DNA of 64,000 bases from an uncultured Prevotella sp. (GTDB taxonomy: Bacteria > Bacteroidota > Bacteroidia > Bacteroidales > Bacteroidaceae). The notes beneath the pieces were generated by a model, which saw only the letters and a list, made by a program, of their open reading frames with translations, was not told the DNA's origin and did no database searches. The stretch is from positions 1-64,000 of the forward strand of contig CAKMOD010000103.1 in assembly GCA_927910885.1 (NCBI GenBank), written 5' to 3'. The position numbers and the translations under genes are program-made. Shown piece by piece: positions 18,310 to 28,770 of this stretch (position 1 is its first letter; each line of letters begins with the position of its first letter).

Positions 18310-20427
18310 ATGGCAAATCACGATTTACATTTGACTCGTAATATCGGTATTATGGCACACATTGATGCCGGTAAGACGACAACATCTGAACGTATTCTTT
18401 TTTATACAGGTAAGACTCACAAGATTGGTGAGGTTCATGACGGTGCTGCTACCATGGACTGGATGGCGCAGGAGCAGGAGCGTGGTATCACTATCACATC
18501 TGCTGCTACAACATGTAACTGGAACTATCTCGGCAAGTCTTATAAGATTAACTTGATTGATACTCCGGGACACGTTGACTTTACTGCTGAGGTAGAGCGT
18601 TCACTCCGTGTTCTTGATGGTGCAGTTGCTACTTATTCTGCAGCTGATGGTGTACAGCCACAGTCTGAAACTGTATGGCGTCAGGCTGACAAGTATAATG
18701 TACCACGTGTTGGTTATGTTAACAAGATGGACCGTTCTGGTGCTGACTTTTATGAGACAGTACAGCAGATGAGAGACATTCTTGGTGCTAATCCTATCGC
18801 TGTTCAGATTCCTATCGGCGCAGAGGAGAACTTCAAGGGTGTTATTGACCTCATCAAGATGAAGGCTATCTTGTGGCATGATGAGACAATGGGTGCTCAG
18901 TATGACATCGAGGAGATTCCAGCTGATCTCGCTGATGAGGCTGCTGAGTGGCGCGAGAAGTTGCTCGAGGGTGCAGCTAACTACGACGATGAGTTGATGG
19001 AGATGTACCTCGAGGGTCAGGATATTCCAGAGGACAAGATTATTGCAGCACTCCGTAAGGGTTGTATCGCAATGGAATGTTGCCCAATGCTCCTTGGTTC
19101 TTCTTACAAGAACAAAGGTGTTCAGACTCTTCTCGATTATGTTTGTGCTTTCTTGCCTTCTCCACTGGATACACCAGCTATCATTGGTATAAACCCAGAT
19201 ACAGAGGAGGAAGAGGATCGTAAGCCAAGCGAGTCTGAGCCTACATCTGCTTTGGCATTTAAGATTGCTACAGACCCATTCATGGGCCGTTTGGTATTCT
19301 TCCGTGTCTACTCAGGTAAGGTTGTTGCTGGTTCTTACGTATTCAATACACGTTCTGGTAAGAAGGAGCGTATCAGCCGTCTGTTCCAGATGAACTCTAA
19401 TAAGGAAATTCCTATGGAGTCAATCGACGCAGGTGATATCGGTGCTGGTGTAGGTTTCAAGGATATCCGTACTGGTGATACTCTCTGTGATGAGGGCGCA
19501 CCAATTATCCTCGAGTCTATTACTTTCCCTGATACTGTGATTTCTATCGCAGTTGAGCCAAAGAGCCAGGCTGACGTTGCTAAGCTTGATAACGGTCTTT
19601 CTAAGCTTGCTGAGGAGGATCCAACATTTACCGTTCGTACTGATGAGCAGAGTGGTCAGACCATTATCTCTGGTATGGGTGAGCTTCACCTCGATATTAT
19701 TATCGACCGTTTGAAGCGTGAGTTCAAGGTTGAGTGTAACCAGGGTAAGCCACAGGTTAACTACAAAGAGGCTATTACTAAGGCTGCTCAGAGCCGTGAG
19801 ACTTATAAGAAGCAGTCTGGTGGTCGTGGTAAGTTCGCTTGTATCGACGTAACTATCGAGCCAAAGGACGAGGATTACGAGGAGGGCGACTTGCAGTTTG
19901 TAAACGTTGTTAAGGGTGGTAACGTTCCTAAGGAGTTCATCCCTGCAGTAGAGAAGGGCTTCAAGGATTGTCTTGGCAACGGTGTACTCGGTGGCTTCCC
20001 ATTGACAGGTCTTAAGGTTACTTTGTCTGATGGTTCTTTCCACCCAGTTGACTCTGACCAGTTGTCATTTGAGCTTGTAGCTCACCAGGCGTTCAAGGTT
20101 CTTTGTCCTAAGGCTGGTCCTGTTCTTATGGAGCCTATCATGAAGGTAGAGGTTGTTACTCCAGAGGAGAACATGGGTGATGTTATCGGTGACTTGAACA
20201 AGCGTCGTGGTCTTGTACAGGGTATGGATGAGGCTCGTAGCGGTGCTCGTATCGTTAAGGCTATGGTTCCATTGTCAGAGATGTTCGGTTACGTAACAGC
20301 TCTCCGTACAATTACTTCTGGTCGTGCTACTTCTTCTATGGAGTATGATCACCATTCACCAGTATCAAGTACTCTTGCTAAGGAGATTCTTGATGAGTTG
20401 AAGGGTAATTCAGATCTCGTTAAGTAA
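18310..20427 (+). CDS. fusA: elongation factor G
   Basis: 705 aa. Translational GTPase driving translocation and, with RRF, ribosome recycling. G1 loop AHIDAGKTT (residues 16-24), G2/switch with [11 protein letters not shown]3 DTPGHVDF, G4 NKMD. Domains II-V are complete, ending in the domain [16 protein letters not shown] segment. Its location after rpsG marks it as the housekeeping EF-G. tuf does not follow, unlike in enterobacteria. Confidence 0.98.
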   Translation: MANHDLHLTRNIGIMAHIDAGKTTTSERILFYTGKTHKIGEVHDGAATMDWMAQEQERGITITSAATTCNWNYLGKSYKINLIDTPGHVDFTAEVERSLRVLDGAVATYSAADGVQPQSETVWRQADKYNVPRVGYVNKMDRSGADFYETVQQMRDILGANPIAVQIPIGAEENFKGVIDLIKMKAILWHDETMGAQYDIEEIPADLADEAAEWREKLLEGAANYDDELMEMYLEGQDIPEDKIIAALRKGCIAMECCPMLLGSSYKNKGVQTLLDYVCAFLPSPLDTPAIIGINPDTEEEEDRKPSESEPTSALAFKIATDPFMGRLVFFRVYSGKVVAGSYVFNTRSGKKERISRLFQMNSNKEIPMESIDAGDIGAGVGFKDIRTGDTLCDEGAPIILESITFPDTVISIAVEPKSQADVAKLDNGLSKLAEEDPTFTVRTDEQSGQTIISGMGELHLDIIIDRLKREFKVECNQGKPQVNYKEAITKAAQSRETYKKQSGGRGKFACIDVTIEPKDEDYEEGDLQFVNVVKGGNVPKEFIPAVEKGFKDCLGNGVLGGFPLTGLKVTLSDGSFHPVDSDQLSFELVAHQAFKVLCPKAGPVLMEPIMKVEVVTPEENMGDVIGDLNKRRGLVQGMDEARSGARIVKAMVPLSEMFGYVTALRTITSGRATSSMEYDHHSPVSSTLAKEILDELKGNSDLVK

Positions 20428-20441
20428 ATAATATAAGGTAC

Positions 20442-20477
20442 TGCTCTCTCATAGCGAATGACTCTTATGAGAGAGCA
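20442..20477 (+). promoter_or_regulatory. perfect 12-bp hairpin between fusA and rpsJ
   Basis: TGCTCTCTCATA (20442-20453) pairs exactly with TATGAGAGAGCA (20466-20477) around a 12-nt loop. It is followed by ACCTTTACG rather than a U-tract, so a plain terminator is unlikely. It sits in the leader of the S10 genes and could be an attenuator, RNase III site or ribosomal-protein binding site. Confidence 0.6.
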
Positions 20478-20515
20478 ACCTTTACGTATATTCAATAACA
20501 AATAATAAATTAAAC

Positions 20516-20821
20516 ATGAGTCAGAAGATTCGTATTAAGCTGAAGTCTTACGACCACCAGTTGGTTGACAAGTCAGCAGAGAAGATTGTGAAGGCTGTTA
20601 AGGCTACTGGCGCTATCGTTAGCGGTCCAATTCCATTGCCAACACACAAGCGTATTTACACTGTAAACCGCTCTACATTCGTTAACAAGAAGTCACGTGA
20701 GCAGTTCCAGCTCTCAGATTTCAAGCGTCTCATCGACATCTATAGCTCTACAGCAAAGACTGTTGACGCTTTGATGAAGCTTGAGTTGCCTTCAGGTGTA
20801 GAGGTTGAAATCAAGGTGTAG
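20516..20821 (+). CDS. rpsJ: 30S ribosomal protein S10
   Basis: 101 aa, usual length ([35 protein letters not shown]). Small-subunit head protein, also the NusE antitermination factor. First gene of the S10 group, 39 nt after the leader hairpin. Confidence 0.98.
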   Translation: MSQKIRIKLKSYDHQLVDKSAEKIVKAVKATGAIVSGPIPLPTHKRIYTVNRSTFVNKKSREQFQLSDFKRLIDIYSSTAKTVDALMKLELPSGVEVEIKV

Positions 20822-20892
20822 TCATCTGTTGACAAATAAGAAACAAATTAATACAAAAAGCATTTACATTCATTTTAAAATCATTAATTGAA

Positions 20893-21507
20893 ATGCCAGG
20901 ATTATTAGGAAAGAAAATCGGAATGACATCCGTTTTCAGTGCCGACGGTAAGAATGTACCGTGCACTGTTATCGAAGCTGGTCCTTGTGTTGTAACCCAG
21001 GTTAAAACCGTAGAGAAGGATGGTTACAAGGCTGTTCAGTTAGGTTTCGGCGAAGCTAAGGAGAAGAGAACTTCTAAGCCACAGCAGGGACACTTCAAGA
21101 AAGCCGGCACAACACCAAAGAAGCACTTGGCCGAGTTCAAGTTTGACGGGGAGTATAACCTCGGTGACACTATTACTGTTGAATTGTTCAGCAATGAGAA
21201 GTTTGTAGACGTTGTAGGTACATCTAAAGGTAAAGGTTTCCAGGGCGTTGTTAAGCGTCACGGATTCGGTGGTGTAGGTCAGTCTACTCACGGTCAGGAT
21301 GACCGCGCACGTAAGCCGGGTTCTATTGGTGCTTGTTCTTACCCAGCTAAGGTCTTCAAGGGCATGCGCATGGGCGGCCAGATGGGAGGCGACAGAGTGA
21401 CAACTCAGAACCTTCAGGTGTTAAAGGTTATTCCAGAGCACAATCTTATCCTTGTTAAGGGTAGTGTTGCTGGATGTAATGGTTCAACCGTAATAATTAA
21501 GAAGTAA
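20893..21507 (+). CDS. rplC: 50S ribosomal protein L3
   Basis: 204 aa. [15 protein letters not shown] at the N-terminus and the long loop [14 protein letters not shown]...[15 protein letters not shown] that reaches the peptidyl-transferase centre. The stop overlaps the rplD ATG (TAATG at 21505-21509), so the two are probably coupled. Confidence 0.98.
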   Translation: MPGLLGKKIGMTSVFSADGKNVPCTVIEAGPCVVTQVKTVEKDGYKAVQLGFGEAKEKRTSKPQQGHFKKAGTTPKKHLAEFKFDGEYNLGDTITVELFSNEKFVDVVGTSKGKGFQGVVKRHGFGGVGQSTHGQDDRARKPGSIGACSYPAKVFKGMRMGGQMGGDRVTTQNLQVLKVIPEHNLILVKGSVAGCNGSTVIIKK

Positions 21508-22136
21508 TGGATATTAACGTATTAGATATCAAAGGTCAGGAGACCGGCCGTAAGGTAACTCTTAACGAGAATATCTTCGGAATTGAGCCTAACGATCACG
21601 TCCTCTATCTCGCAGTTAAGCAGTATCTCGCTGATCAGCGTCAGGGTACAGCTAAGTCTAAGGAAAGAAGTGAGCACGCTGGTTCTACTCGTAAGTTGGG
21701 TCGTCAGAAGGGCGGCGGCGGTGCTCGTCGTGGTGATATCAATTCTCCACTCCTCAAAGGTGGTGGTCGCGTATTCGGTCCTAAGCCACGTGATTACAGC
21801 TTCAAGTTGAATAAGAAGGTTAAGGTTCTTGCTCGTAAGTCTGCATTGGCTTATAAGGCACAGGATAATGCTATCGTTGTAGTTGAAGATTTCAATCTCG
21901 ATGCACCTAAGACTAAAGATTTCGTAAATATTGCAAAAAATCTTAAAGTTGATAGCAAGAAGGTCCTTCTCGTTTTGCCAGAAGTAGAGAAAAACGTATA
22001 TTTGTCGGCTCGTAATCTACAGAAAGCTGAGGTTATGACTGCTGCTCAGGTGAATTCATACAAAGTATTGAACGCTGACGTAGTGGTTATTACAGAGAAC
22101 TCTCTGAAGGTTATCGACGAAATCTTAACCAAGTAA
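21507..22136 (+). CDS. rplD: 50S ribosomal protein L4
   Basis: 209 aa. Contains the exit-tunnel loop ([19 protein letters not shown]) where macrolide-resistance changes occur, with no obvious deletion. In E. coli L4 represses its own S10 operon; whether the hairpin upstream of rpsJ serves this here is unknown. Confidence 0.98.
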   Translation: MDINVLDIKGQETGRKVTLNENIFGIEPNDHVLYLAVKQYLADQRQGTAKSKERSEHAGSTRKLGRQKGGGGARRGDINSPLLKGGGRVFGPKPRDYSFKLNKKVKVLARKSALAYKAQDNAIVVVEDFNLDAPKTKDFVNIAKNLKVDSKKVLLVLPEVEKNVYLSARNLQKAEVMTAAQVNSYKVLNADVVVITENSLKVIDEILTK

Positions 22137-22158
22137 TAATTAGGAGACAAGAAGAATT

Positions 22159-22503
22159 ATGGGATTTATCATTAAACCAGTGGTCACTGAGAAGATGACC
22201 AAGTTGACTGACAAGTCTTCTGAGGATAAGGTTGTAAAGCACAAGGGTGAGAAGAGAACTATTTTGGCTCAGCCAAAGTATGGTTTTATCGTTAAGCCTG
22301 AGGCCAACAAGCTTGAGATTAAGAAAGAAGTTGAGGCTTTGTACAACGTTACAGTAGTAGATGTGAATACGATTCGTTACGCAGGTAAGCGTCAAGCACG
22401 TTATACCAAGGCGGGTCTTGTTAAGGGACAGAAGAACGCATTCAAGAAGGCTATCGTCACTTTGAAGAATGGCGATTCAATCGATTTTTATAGCAATATT
22501 TAA
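22159..22503 (+). CDS. rplW: 50S ribosomal protein L23
   Basis: 114 aa, somewhat longer than the ~100 aa of E. coli because of an insert (SSEDKVVKHKGEKRT) seen in Bacteroidetes. Core MGFIIKPVVTEKMTKLT and YGFIVKPEANKLEIKK. Located at the exit-tunnel rim, docking site for trigger factor and SRP. An AGGAG lies 12 nt before the ATG. Confidence 0.96.
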   Translation: MGFIIKPVVTEKMTKLTDKSSEDKVVKHKGEKRTILAQPKYGFIVKPEANKLEIKKEVEALYNVTVVDVNTIRYAGKRQARYTKAGLVKGQKNAFKKAIVTLKNGDSIDFYSNI

Positions 22504-22510
22504 ATAAAAA

Positions 22511-23337
22511 ATGGCAGTACGTAAATTAAACCCGGTTACACCGGGACAAAGACACAAGGTTATTGGCACGTTCGAGGATATTACTGCATCCGTGCCAGAG
22601 AAGTCTCTCGTTTACGGTAAACGTTCTACCGGTGGTCGAAACAACACCGGTAAGATGACTGTCCGCTATATGGGCGGTGGTCACAAGAAGAAGTATCGTC
22701 TTATCGACTTCAAGCGAGAGAAAGATGGTGTTCCAGCTGTAGTGAAGACAATCGAGTATGATCCTAACAGATCAGCTCGCATTGCACTGTTATACTATGC
22801 TGATGGTGAAAACGTTACATTATTGCTCCTAACGGACTGCAGGTTGGTGCAACACTGATGTCTGGTGCTGAGGCAGCACCTGAGGTTGGTAACGCACTTC
22901 CTTTGGCTAACATTCCTGTTGGTACTGTAATTCATAACATTGAGTTACGTCCAGGTCAGGGTGCATTGCTCGTTCGTTCGGCTGGTAACTTTGCTCAGCT
23001 TACTTCTCGTGAAGGCAGTTATTGTGTTATCAAGCTCCCTTCTGGTGAAACACGCCAGATTTTGTCAGCTTGTAAGGCAACTGTAGGTAGTGTAGGTAAC
23101 TCTGACCACGCACTTGAGCAGTCTGGTAAGGCTGGTCGCTCTCGTTGGTTGGGTCGTCGTCCTCGCAACCGTGGTGTTGTTATGAACCCTGTTGATCACC
23201 CAATGGGTGGTGGTGAAGGTCGCCAGTCTGGTGGTCACCCACGTTCACGTAAGGGCTTGTACGCTAAGGGTCTTAAGACTCGTGCACCTAAGAAGCTTTC
23301 AAACAAGTACATTATTGAGAGAGCTAAAAAGAAGTAA
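22511..23337 (+). CDS. rplB: 50S ribosomal protein L2 (one-base frameshift in this sequence)
   Basis: Two frames, 22511 to about 22812 and then on to 23337, make a normal ~275-aa L2. The first ends normally at YYADGE. The A run at 22809-22812 has four A; five would read [25 protein letters not shown] straight into the second frame. L2 is essential and single copy, so this is almost certainly a sequencing error. The C-terminal [18 protein letters not shown] loop of the peptidyl-transferase region is present. Confidence 0.95.
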
Positions 23338-23359
23338 TCAAAGTAATTAAGAGTAAATT

Positions 23360-23630
23360 ATGAGTCGTTCATTAAAAAAAAGGTCCATACATCAACGTAT
23401 CACTCGAGAAGAAGATTCTTGCTATGAATGAGAGTGGTAAGCAGAATGTAGTAAAGACATGGGCCAGAGCATCAATGATTTCCCCTGATTTTGTGGGTCA
23501 CACTGTTGCAGTTCATAACGGAAATAAATTTATCCCTGTTTACATTACTGAGAATATGGTAGGTCACAAGCTCGGAGAGTTCAGCCCTACACGCCGTTTC
23601 GGTGGTCACTCTGGTAATAATAAGAGGTAA
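23360..23630 (+). CDS. rpsS: 30S ribosomal protein S19 (one-base frameshift in this sequence)
   Basis: The ATG at 23360 gives MSRSLKK, then the frame is lost in a run of eight A (23374-23381). Seven would read [23 protein letters not shown] and join the long frame ending [16 protein letters not shown]. The 271-nt span is one base more than 90 codons, the normal length. An essential gene, so a homopolymer error is likely. S19 binds 16S rRNA in the head next to S13. Confidence 0.94.
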
Positions 23631-23667
23631 GCAGGTCATAATCCATTTAGAAAATAAAAAAAATATA

Positions 23668-24081
23668 ATGGGAGCAAGAAAACATATAAAGGCTGAAGCT
23701 CGTAAAGAAGCTTTGAAAAGCCAGTATTTTGCAAAGCTCAAGGACTGTCCTTCTTCTCCACGTAAGATGCGCTATGTAGTAGACATGGTTCGTGGTATGG
23801 AGGTCAATCGTGCCCTTGGCGTGCTGAGATTCTCCAAGAAGGCAGCTGCCCAGAATGTTGAGAAACTTCTGCGTTCAGCTATCAACAACTGGGAGACAAA
23901 GAATGACCGCAAGGCTGAAGACGGTGAACTTTATATCTCTAAGATCTTCGTTGATGAAGGCGTTACAATGAAGCGCATGCGTCCTGCACCACAGGGCCGT
24001 GGCTACAGAATCCGCAAACGTTCTAACCACGTCACTCTCTTCGTTGATTCGAAGGCTGACGCTAATAATGATGATAAATAA
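23668..24081 (+). CDS. rplV: 50S ribosomal protein L22
   Basis: 137 aa from the ATG at 23668 ([14 protein letters not shown]); the frame open further upstream overlaps rpsS and is not used. The beta-hairpin lining the exit tunnel ([21 protein letters not shown]) is intact. The acidic tail KADANNDDK is an extension relative to E. coli. Confidence 0.96.
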   Translation: MGARKHIKAEARKEALKSQYFAKLKDCPSSPRKMRYVVDMVRGMEVNRALGVLRFSKKAAAQNVEKLLRSAINNWETKNDRKAEDGELYISKIFVDEGVTMKRMRPAPQGRGYRIRKRSNHVTLFVDSKADANNDDK

Positions 24082-24089
24082 ATAGTAGA

Positions 24090-24818
24090 ATGGGACAGAA
24101 AGTTAATCCAATTAGCAACCGTCTTGGTATCATCCGCGGTTGGGAGTCAAATTGGTTCGGTGGCAAGAATTTCGGGGATAATCTCGTAGAGGATCGCAAG
24201 ATTCGTACTTACCTGAACAAGCGTTTGGAAAAAGCAAGCGTTTCCCGTATTGTCATTGAGCGCACATTGAAGCTCGTCACCATTACTATTTGCACCGCTC
24301 GTCCGGGTATCGTTATCGGTAAAGGTGGTCAGGATGTTGATAAGCTTAAAGAAGAGTTGAAGAACCTTTTCAAGAAGGAGATTCAGATTAATATCTTCGA
24401 GGTTAAGAAACCTGAACTTGATGCAAACATCGTTGGTAACAATATCGCTCGCCAGGTAGAGGGTAAGATTGCTTACCGTCGTGCTATCAAGATGGCAGTA
24501 GCTAACACTATGCGTGCTGGTGCTGAGGGTATCAAAGTTCAAATTACAGGTCGTCTGAACGGTGCCGAAATGGCTCGTAAGGAAATGTTTAAGGAGGGTC
24601 GTACTCCTCTGCATACATTCCGTGCAGACATCGATTATTGTCAGACAGAAGCCCTTACAAAGGTAGGTCTGCTGGGTATTAAGGTATGGATTTGCCGTGG
24701 TGAAGTTTACAACAAGGTAGATCTTACTCCTAACTTTACTCAGGAGAAGAGCAATGGCCGTTCTAACAATGGTGGCCGTTCTGGAAGAGGTAATCGTAGA
24801 AGAAACAATAACCGTTAA
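24090..24818 (+). CDS. rpsC: 30S ribosomal protein S3
   Basis: 242 aa. N-terminal [22 protein letters not shown] domain with [13 protein letters not shown] (about residues 70-83), C-terminal domain with the [19 protein letters not shown] segment, and an Asn/Arg/Gly-rich tail. Lines the mRNA entry channel. Lies 8 nt after rplV. Confidence 0.98.
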   Translation: MGQKVNPISNRLGIIRGWESNWFGGKNFGDNLVEDRKIRTYLNKRLEKASVSRIVIERTLKLVTITICTARPGIVIGKGGQDVDKLKEELKNLFKKEIQINIFEVKKPELDANIVGNNIARQVEGKIAYRRAIKMAVANTMRAGAEGIKVQITGRLNGAEMARKEMFKEGRTPLHTFRADIDYCQTEALTKVGLLGIKVWICRGEVYNKVDLTPNFTQEKSNGRSNNGGRSGRGNRRRNNNR

Positions 24819-24832
24819 AAGAAGAAGCTATC

Positions 24833-25261
24833 ATGTTACAGCCAAAAAGAGTAAAATATAGAAGACCTCAAGACGGACGTGGCAATAAAGGCAACGCCCA
24901 CAGAGGTACACAGCTGGCTTTCGGCTCATTCGGCATCAAGACGCTTGAGGCTAAGTGGATCGACAGCCGTCAGATTGAGGCCGCTCGTATAGCAGTAAAC
25001 CGCTATATGAACCGTCAGGGCCAGGTCTGGATTCGCATCTTCCCTGATAAGCCAATCACTCGCAAGCCTGCCGATGTTCGTATGGGTAAGGGTAAGGGTG
25101 ATCCAGCAGGATGGGTAGCACCAGTTACTCCAGGTCGTGTTCTCTTTGAAGTAGAGGGCGTAAGCTTTGATATTGCAAAGGAGGCTCTCCGCCTCGCTGC
25201 ACAGAAGCTGCCTGTTAAGACAAAGTTTATTGTTAGACGTGATTTCGATAAAAACGCTTAA
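24833..25261 (+). CDS. rplP: 50S ribosomal protein L16
   Basis: 142 aa. [20 protein letters not shown] and the conserved [23 protein letters not shown] segment near the A-site tRNA, including the Arg that is hydroxylated in E. coli. Normal length, 14 nt after rpsC. Confidence 0.97.
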   Translation: MLQPKRVKYRRPQDGRGNKGNAHRGTQLAFGSFGIKTLEAKWIDSRQIEAARIAVNRYMNRQGQVWIRIFPDKPITRKPADVRMGKGKGDPAGWVAPVTPGRVLFEVEGVSFDIAKEALRLAAQKLPVKTKFIVRRDFDKNA

Positions 25262-25266
25262 GAAAG

Positions 25267-25461
25267 ATGAAGATTAAAGAAGTAAAAGAACTCGAGACCA
25301 AGGATTTGGTTGAGAAAATTGAGAACGCTGAGACAGCTCTCGCAAAGATGAAGCTGAATCATCAGATTACTCCGCTTGAGAATCCATCTCAGATTAAGGC
25401 CGCTCGTCGTGATATTGCACGTATGAAAACAGAACTTTCTCAGAGAGAACTTAATAAATAA
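25267..25461 (+). CDS. rpmC: 50S ribosomal protein L29
   Basis: 64 aa, a helical hairpin ([20 protein letters not shown] ... [19 protein letters not shown]). Located at the tunnel exit beside L23. Only 5 nt after rplP and 2 nt before rpsQ. Confidence 0.95.
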   Translation: MKIKEVKELETKDLVEKIENAETALAKMKLNHQITPLENPSQIKAARRDIARMKTELSQRELNK

Positions 25462-25463
25462 CA

Positions 25464-25730
25464 ATGGTCCAGATGGAAACAAGAAATTTAAGAAAAGTAA
25501 GACAGGGTGTCGTTATCAGCAACAAAATGGATAAAACCATCGTTATTGCAGCTAAGTTCAAGGAGAAGCACCCTATTTATGGTAAGTTTGTCCAGAAGAC
25601 AAAGAAGTACCATGCTCATGACGAGAAGAATGAGGCTAATGTAGGTGATACAGTACTCATTATGGAGACTCGTCCTCTTTCTAAGACAAAGAGATGGAGA
25701 TTAGTTCAAATTGTAGAAAAAGCTAAGTAA
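25464..25730 (+). CDS. rpsQ: 30S ribosomal protein S17
   Basis: 88 aa from the ATG at 25464. A second ATG at 25473 ([12 protein letters not shown]) gives 85 aa, closer to the usual length, and cannot be excluded. OB-fold with [19 protein letters not shown] and [20 protein letters not shown]. Primary 16S-binding protein of the body. Confidence 0.95.
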   Translation: MVQMETRNLRKVRQGVVISNKMDKTIVIAAKFKEKHPIYGKFVQKTKKYHAHDEKNEANVGDTVLIMETRPLSKTKRWRLVQIVEKAK

Positions 25731-25732
25731 TT

Positions 25733-26098
25733 ATGATACAGACAGAATCAAAACTTACAGTATGTGATAACAGCGGTGCTCGTGAAGCTAAGTGCATTCG
25801 TGTGCTCGGTGGTACTCGCCGTCGTTACGCAAGTGTTGGTGACGTTATCGTAGTTGCTGTACAGAACGTCATCCCATCAAGTGAATTGAAAAAGGGTGCA
25901 GTATCAAAGGCTTTGATCGTTCGCACAAAGAAGGAAATCCGTCGTGCTGATGGTTCATACATCCGCTTCGATGATAACGCATGTGTATTGCTGAACAATG
26001 CTGGCGAAATTCGTGGTAGCCGTATCTTCGGCCCTGTTGCTCGTGAGCTGCGTGCAGTGAACATGAAGGTCGTTTCTTTGGCACCTGAGGTTCTTTAA
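25733..26098 (+). CDS. rplN: 50S ribosomal protein L14
   Basis: 121 aa. [27 protein letters not shown] at the start, then [16 protein letters not shown] and [14 protein letters not shown]. Interface protein next to L19, binding site of the silencing factor RsfS. Lies 2 nt after rpsQ. Confidence 0.98.
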   Translation: MIQTESKLTVCDNSGAREAKCIRVLGGTRRRYASVGDVIVVAVQNVIPSSELKKGAVSKALIVRTKKEIRRADGSYIRFDDNACVLLNNAGEIRGSRIFGPVARELRAVNMKVVSLAPEVL

Positions 26099-26118
26099 TT
26101 ATTAAATTGAATAATAAA

Positions 26119-26436
26119 ATGGCAAAATTCCATATAAAGAAAGACGATCAGGTCATTGTTCTTGCTGGTTCAGACAAGGGCAAGACAGGAAAGGTGCTTA
26201 AGGTCATCGCAGATAAGGAGCGTGCTATCGTTGAGGGTGTGAATATGGTCTCTAAGAGCACAAAACCTTCTGCTGCTAACCCTCAGGGTGGTATCGTTAA
26301 GCAGGAGGCTGCAATTCATATCTCAAATTTAAGTCTCATCGATCCGAAGAGCGGTAAGGCTACACGTATCAAGATTGAGCGTGAAGGCAAGACTGTTAAG
26401 CGTATCGCTAAAAAGTCAGGGGAGGAAATTAAGTAA
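26119..26436 (+). CDS. rplX: 50S ribosomal protein L24
   Basis: 105 aa from the ATG at 26119 ([20 protein letters not shown]); a TTG 12 nt upstream in frame is not needed. KOW domain in the first ~40 residues. Initiates large-subunit assembly. The stop overlaps the rplE ATG (TAATG at 26434-26438). Confidence 0.96.
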   Translation: MAKFHIKKDDQVIVLAGSDKGKTGKVLKVIADKERAIVEGVNMVSKSTKPSAANPQGGIVKQEAAIHISNLSLIDPKSGKATRIKIEREGKTVKRIAKKSGEEIK

Positions 26437-26990
26437 TGAATACAGCTCAGTTAAAGAAACAGTATAAGGAGCAGATTGCTCCTGCTTTGCAGAAGCAGTT
26501 CAACTATTCTTCAGCTATGCAGGTACCTGTTTTGAAGAAGATTGTTATCAATCAGGGTCTTGGTGACGCAACTCAGGATAAGAAGCTTATCGAGGTTGCT
26601 GTCAATGAGATTTCTTCTATTACAGGTCAGAAGGCTGTTGCAACTTATTCAAGAAAGGATATTGCAAACTTCAAACTGCGTAAGAAGATGCCTATCGGCG
26701 TTATGGTAACTCTGCGTCGTGAGCGTATGTATGAGTTCCTCGAGAAACTCGTTCGCGTATCTTTGCCACGTATCCGTGACTTCAAGGGTATTGAGAGCAA
26801 GTTTGATGGTCGTGGAAATTATACTCTCGGTATTACCGAGCAGATCATTTTCCCAGAGATTAATATCGATCAGGTTGACCGCATCCAGGGTATGAACATT
26901 ACCTTTGTTACTTCAGCTAAGACTGATGAAGAGGGTTATGCTTTGCTGAAGGGCTTCGGACTTCCATTCAAGAATGCTAAAAACGATTAA
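26436..26990 (+). CDS. rplE: 50S ribosomal protein L5
   Basis: 184 aa. [19 protein letters not shown] and [21 protein letters not shown] are typical. Binds 5S rRNA and the central protuberance. Overlaps rplX and lies 5 nt before rpsN. Confidence 0.98.
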   Translation: MNTAQLKKQYKEQIAPALQKQFNYSSAMQVPVLKKIVINQGLGDATQDKKLIEVAVNEISSITGQKAVATYSRKDIANFKLRKKMPIGVMVTLRRERMYEFLEKLVRVSLPRIRDFKGIESKFDGRGNYTLGITEQIIFPEINIDQVDRIQGMNITFVTSAKTDEEGYALLKGFGLPFKNAKND

Positions 26991-26995
26991 TTGAT

Positions 26996-27298
26996 ATGGC
27001 AAAAGAATCAATGAAAGCTCGCGAAGTAAAGCGTGCAAAGCTTGTTGCTCGCTATGCTGAGAAACGCGCAGCTCTGAAGAAGATTATCGCTACTTCAAAT
27101 GATCCTGAAGAGGCTTATGAGGCTGCTCGCAAGTTGCAGTCTATTCCAAAGAATGCTAATCCTATCCGTTTGCACAATCGTTGCAAGATTACAGGACGTC
27201 CAAAGGGTTACATTCGTCACTTCGGTCTCTCTCGTATCCAGTTCCGTGAGATGGCATCTCAGGGACTCATTCCAGGAGTAAAGAAGGCAAGCTGGTAA
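26996..27298 (+). CDS. rpsN: 30S ribosomal protein S14, zinc-free type
   Basis: 100 aa. Ends [39 protein letters not shown]. With a single Cys and ~100 aa it is the zinc-independent long form, not the ~61-aa zinc-ribbon form. A 124-nt gap with hairpins and a -7 box follows before rpsH. Confidence 0.97.
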   Translation: MAKESMKAREVKRAKLVARYAEKRAALKKIIATSNDPEEAYEAARKLQSIPKNANPIRLHNRCKITGRPKGYIRHFGLSRIQFREMASQGLIPGVKKASW

Positions 27299-27312
27299 TC
27301 AAATATATCGAC

Positions 27313-27380
27313 GCGGATAGTGAATTGTGAAATTAATTTTGTATCTTTGCAGTTCATTATCCGCTTTCAAGCGATTTTTT
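27313..27380 (+). promoter_or_regulatory. internal promoter and possible switching hairpins between rpsN and rpsH
   Basis: An inverted repeat (27313-27324 with 27353-27364, 11 of 12 pairs plus one G-U) encloses a -7 element TATCTTTG followed by C (27342-27349). Its 3' arm overlaps a small hairpin CGCT-TTCA-AGCG (27362-27373) followed by six T, terminator-like but with only a 4-bp stem. The two structures cannot form together. A second hairpin, TCGGG..CCCGA, lies at 27388-27402. The -33 match is poor. Confidence 0.45.
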
Positions 27381-27422
27381 AATATTGTCGGGGTAGTCCC
27401 GATTAATTAAACATTTATATTT

Positions 27423-27818
27423 ATGACAGATCCAATAGCAGATTATCTGACAAGACTCAGAAACGCAATCATGGCTCATCACCGTGTTGTTGAGGTTCCT
27501 GCGTCTAACTTGAAGAAGTCTATCACAAAGATTCTCTTCGAGAAGGGTTACATCTTGAACTACAAGTTCATTGAGGATGGTCCCCAAGGTTCAATCAAGG
27601 TCGCACTTAAGTACGATCCTGTAACAAAGCAGAGCGCAATCAAGAAATTGAAGCGTGTTTCTACCCCAGGTCTTCGCCAGTATACTGGTTATAAAGACAT
27701 GCCGAGAGTAATTAATGGACTTGGAATTGCTATCCTTTCCACGTCTAAAGGTGTAATGACAGACAAGGAAGCTGCTGCTGAGAAGATCGGTGGTGAGGTT
27801 CTTTGCTATGTTTATTAA
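27423..27818 (+). CDS. rpsH: 30S ribosomal protein S8
   Basis: 131 aa. MTDPIADYLTRLRNAIMAHH and the C-terminal GIAILSTSKGVMTDKEAAAEKIGGEVLCYVY are diagnostic. Binds helix 21 of 16S rRNA and in E. coli represses the spc operon. Here it follows an unusual 124-nt spacer. Confidence 0.98.
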   Translation: MTDPIADYLTRLRNAIMAHHRVVEVPASNLKKSITKILFEKGYILNYKFIEDGPQGSIKVALKYDPVTKQSAIKKLKRVSTPGLRQYTGYKDMPRVINGLGIAILSTSKGVMTDKEAAAEKIGGEVLCYVY

Positions 27819-27832
27819 TTGGAGGATTGAAT

Positions 27833-28398
27833 ATGTCAAGAATAGGAAATTGCCAATTAGTGTTCCAGCTGGCGTTACAGTTGCTCTTAATAATGGTGTT
27901 GTTACAGTAAAGGGTCCTAAAGGTGAGCTCTCTCAGAAGGTAGATTCTTCTATCAAGACTATCATCGAGGACGGTCAGGTAACATTCGAAATTGATGAGA
28001 ATAGCCCAGTAAACTACAAGCAGAAGCAGGCTTTCCACGGTCTTTATCGTTCACTCGTTAACAACATGGTTGTTGGTGTAAGTGAGGGTTATACAAAGAC
28101 ATTGGAACTTGTTGGTGTAGGTTATCGTGTTTCTAATCAGGGCAACTTGGTAGAGTTCTCTCTTGGTTATACTCACCCAATCTTTATTCAGCTTCCTTCA
28201 GAAGTTAAGGTTGAAACAAAGAGTGAGCGTAACCAGAATCCAATCATCACTCTTGAATCAGCTGACAAGCAGCTGCTTGGTCTCATCTGTGCAAAGATTC
28301 GTTCTTTCCGTAAGCCTGAGCCTTACAAGGGTAAGGGTGTCCTGTTCCGGGGTGAGGTTATTCGCAGAAAGTCTGGTAAGACAGCTGCAGCTAAGTAA
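27833..28398 (+). CDS. rplF: 50S ribosomal protein L6 (one-base frameshift near the start)
   Basis: The true start is the ATG at 27833 (MSRIGK), 7 nt after a GGAGG. The frame is lost at the A run 27847-27849: three A are present where four would give SRIGKLPISVPAGVTVALN in the long frame ending KSGKTAAAK. The upstream-extended frame beginning inside rpsH is an artefact. 188 aa when repaired. Homopolymer error is likely in this important gene. Confidence 0.94.
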
Positions 28399-28419
28399 CT
28401 TTAATACATCATTACGATT

Positions 28420-28764
28420 ATGACAACAAAGAAAGAACAAAGAAGAATTAAGATAAAGTTCCGCATTCGTAAGAGTGTGAACGGTACTGCTGAGCGCCCA
28501 CGTTTGAGCGTTTTCCGCAGTAATAAGCAGATTTATGCACAGGTTATTAACGATCTGACCGGAACAACCCTCGCTTCAGCTTCTTCACTTGGCCTTGAGA
28601 AAATGGCTAAGATTGATCAGGCTAAGAAGGTAGGTGCGCTCGTTGCTGAGCATGCTAAGGCTGCTGGTGTAGAGCAGGTTGTTTTCGACCGTAACGGTTA
28701 CCTCTATCACGGACGTGTACAGGCTTTGGCTGATGCTGCACGTGAGGGAGGACTTAAATTCTAA
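28420..28764 (+). CDS. rplR: 50S ribosomal protein L18
   Basis: 114 aa. [40 protein letters not shown] and the C-terminal [20 protein letters not shown]. Binds 5S rRNA with L5. Normal length. Confidence 0.97.
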   Translation: MTTKKEQRRIKIKFRIRKSVNGTAERPRLSVFRSNKQIYAQVINDLTGTTLASASSLGLEKMAKIDQAKKVGALVAEHAKAAGVEQVVFDRNGYLYHGRVQALADAAREGGLKF

Positions 28765-28770
28765 ACGATT

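Noticed and set aside
27790..27832. Alternative L6 N-terminus beginning in rpsH
   Set aside because: It is created by the one-base shift at 27847; the real start MSRIGK at 27833 is preceded by GGAGG.
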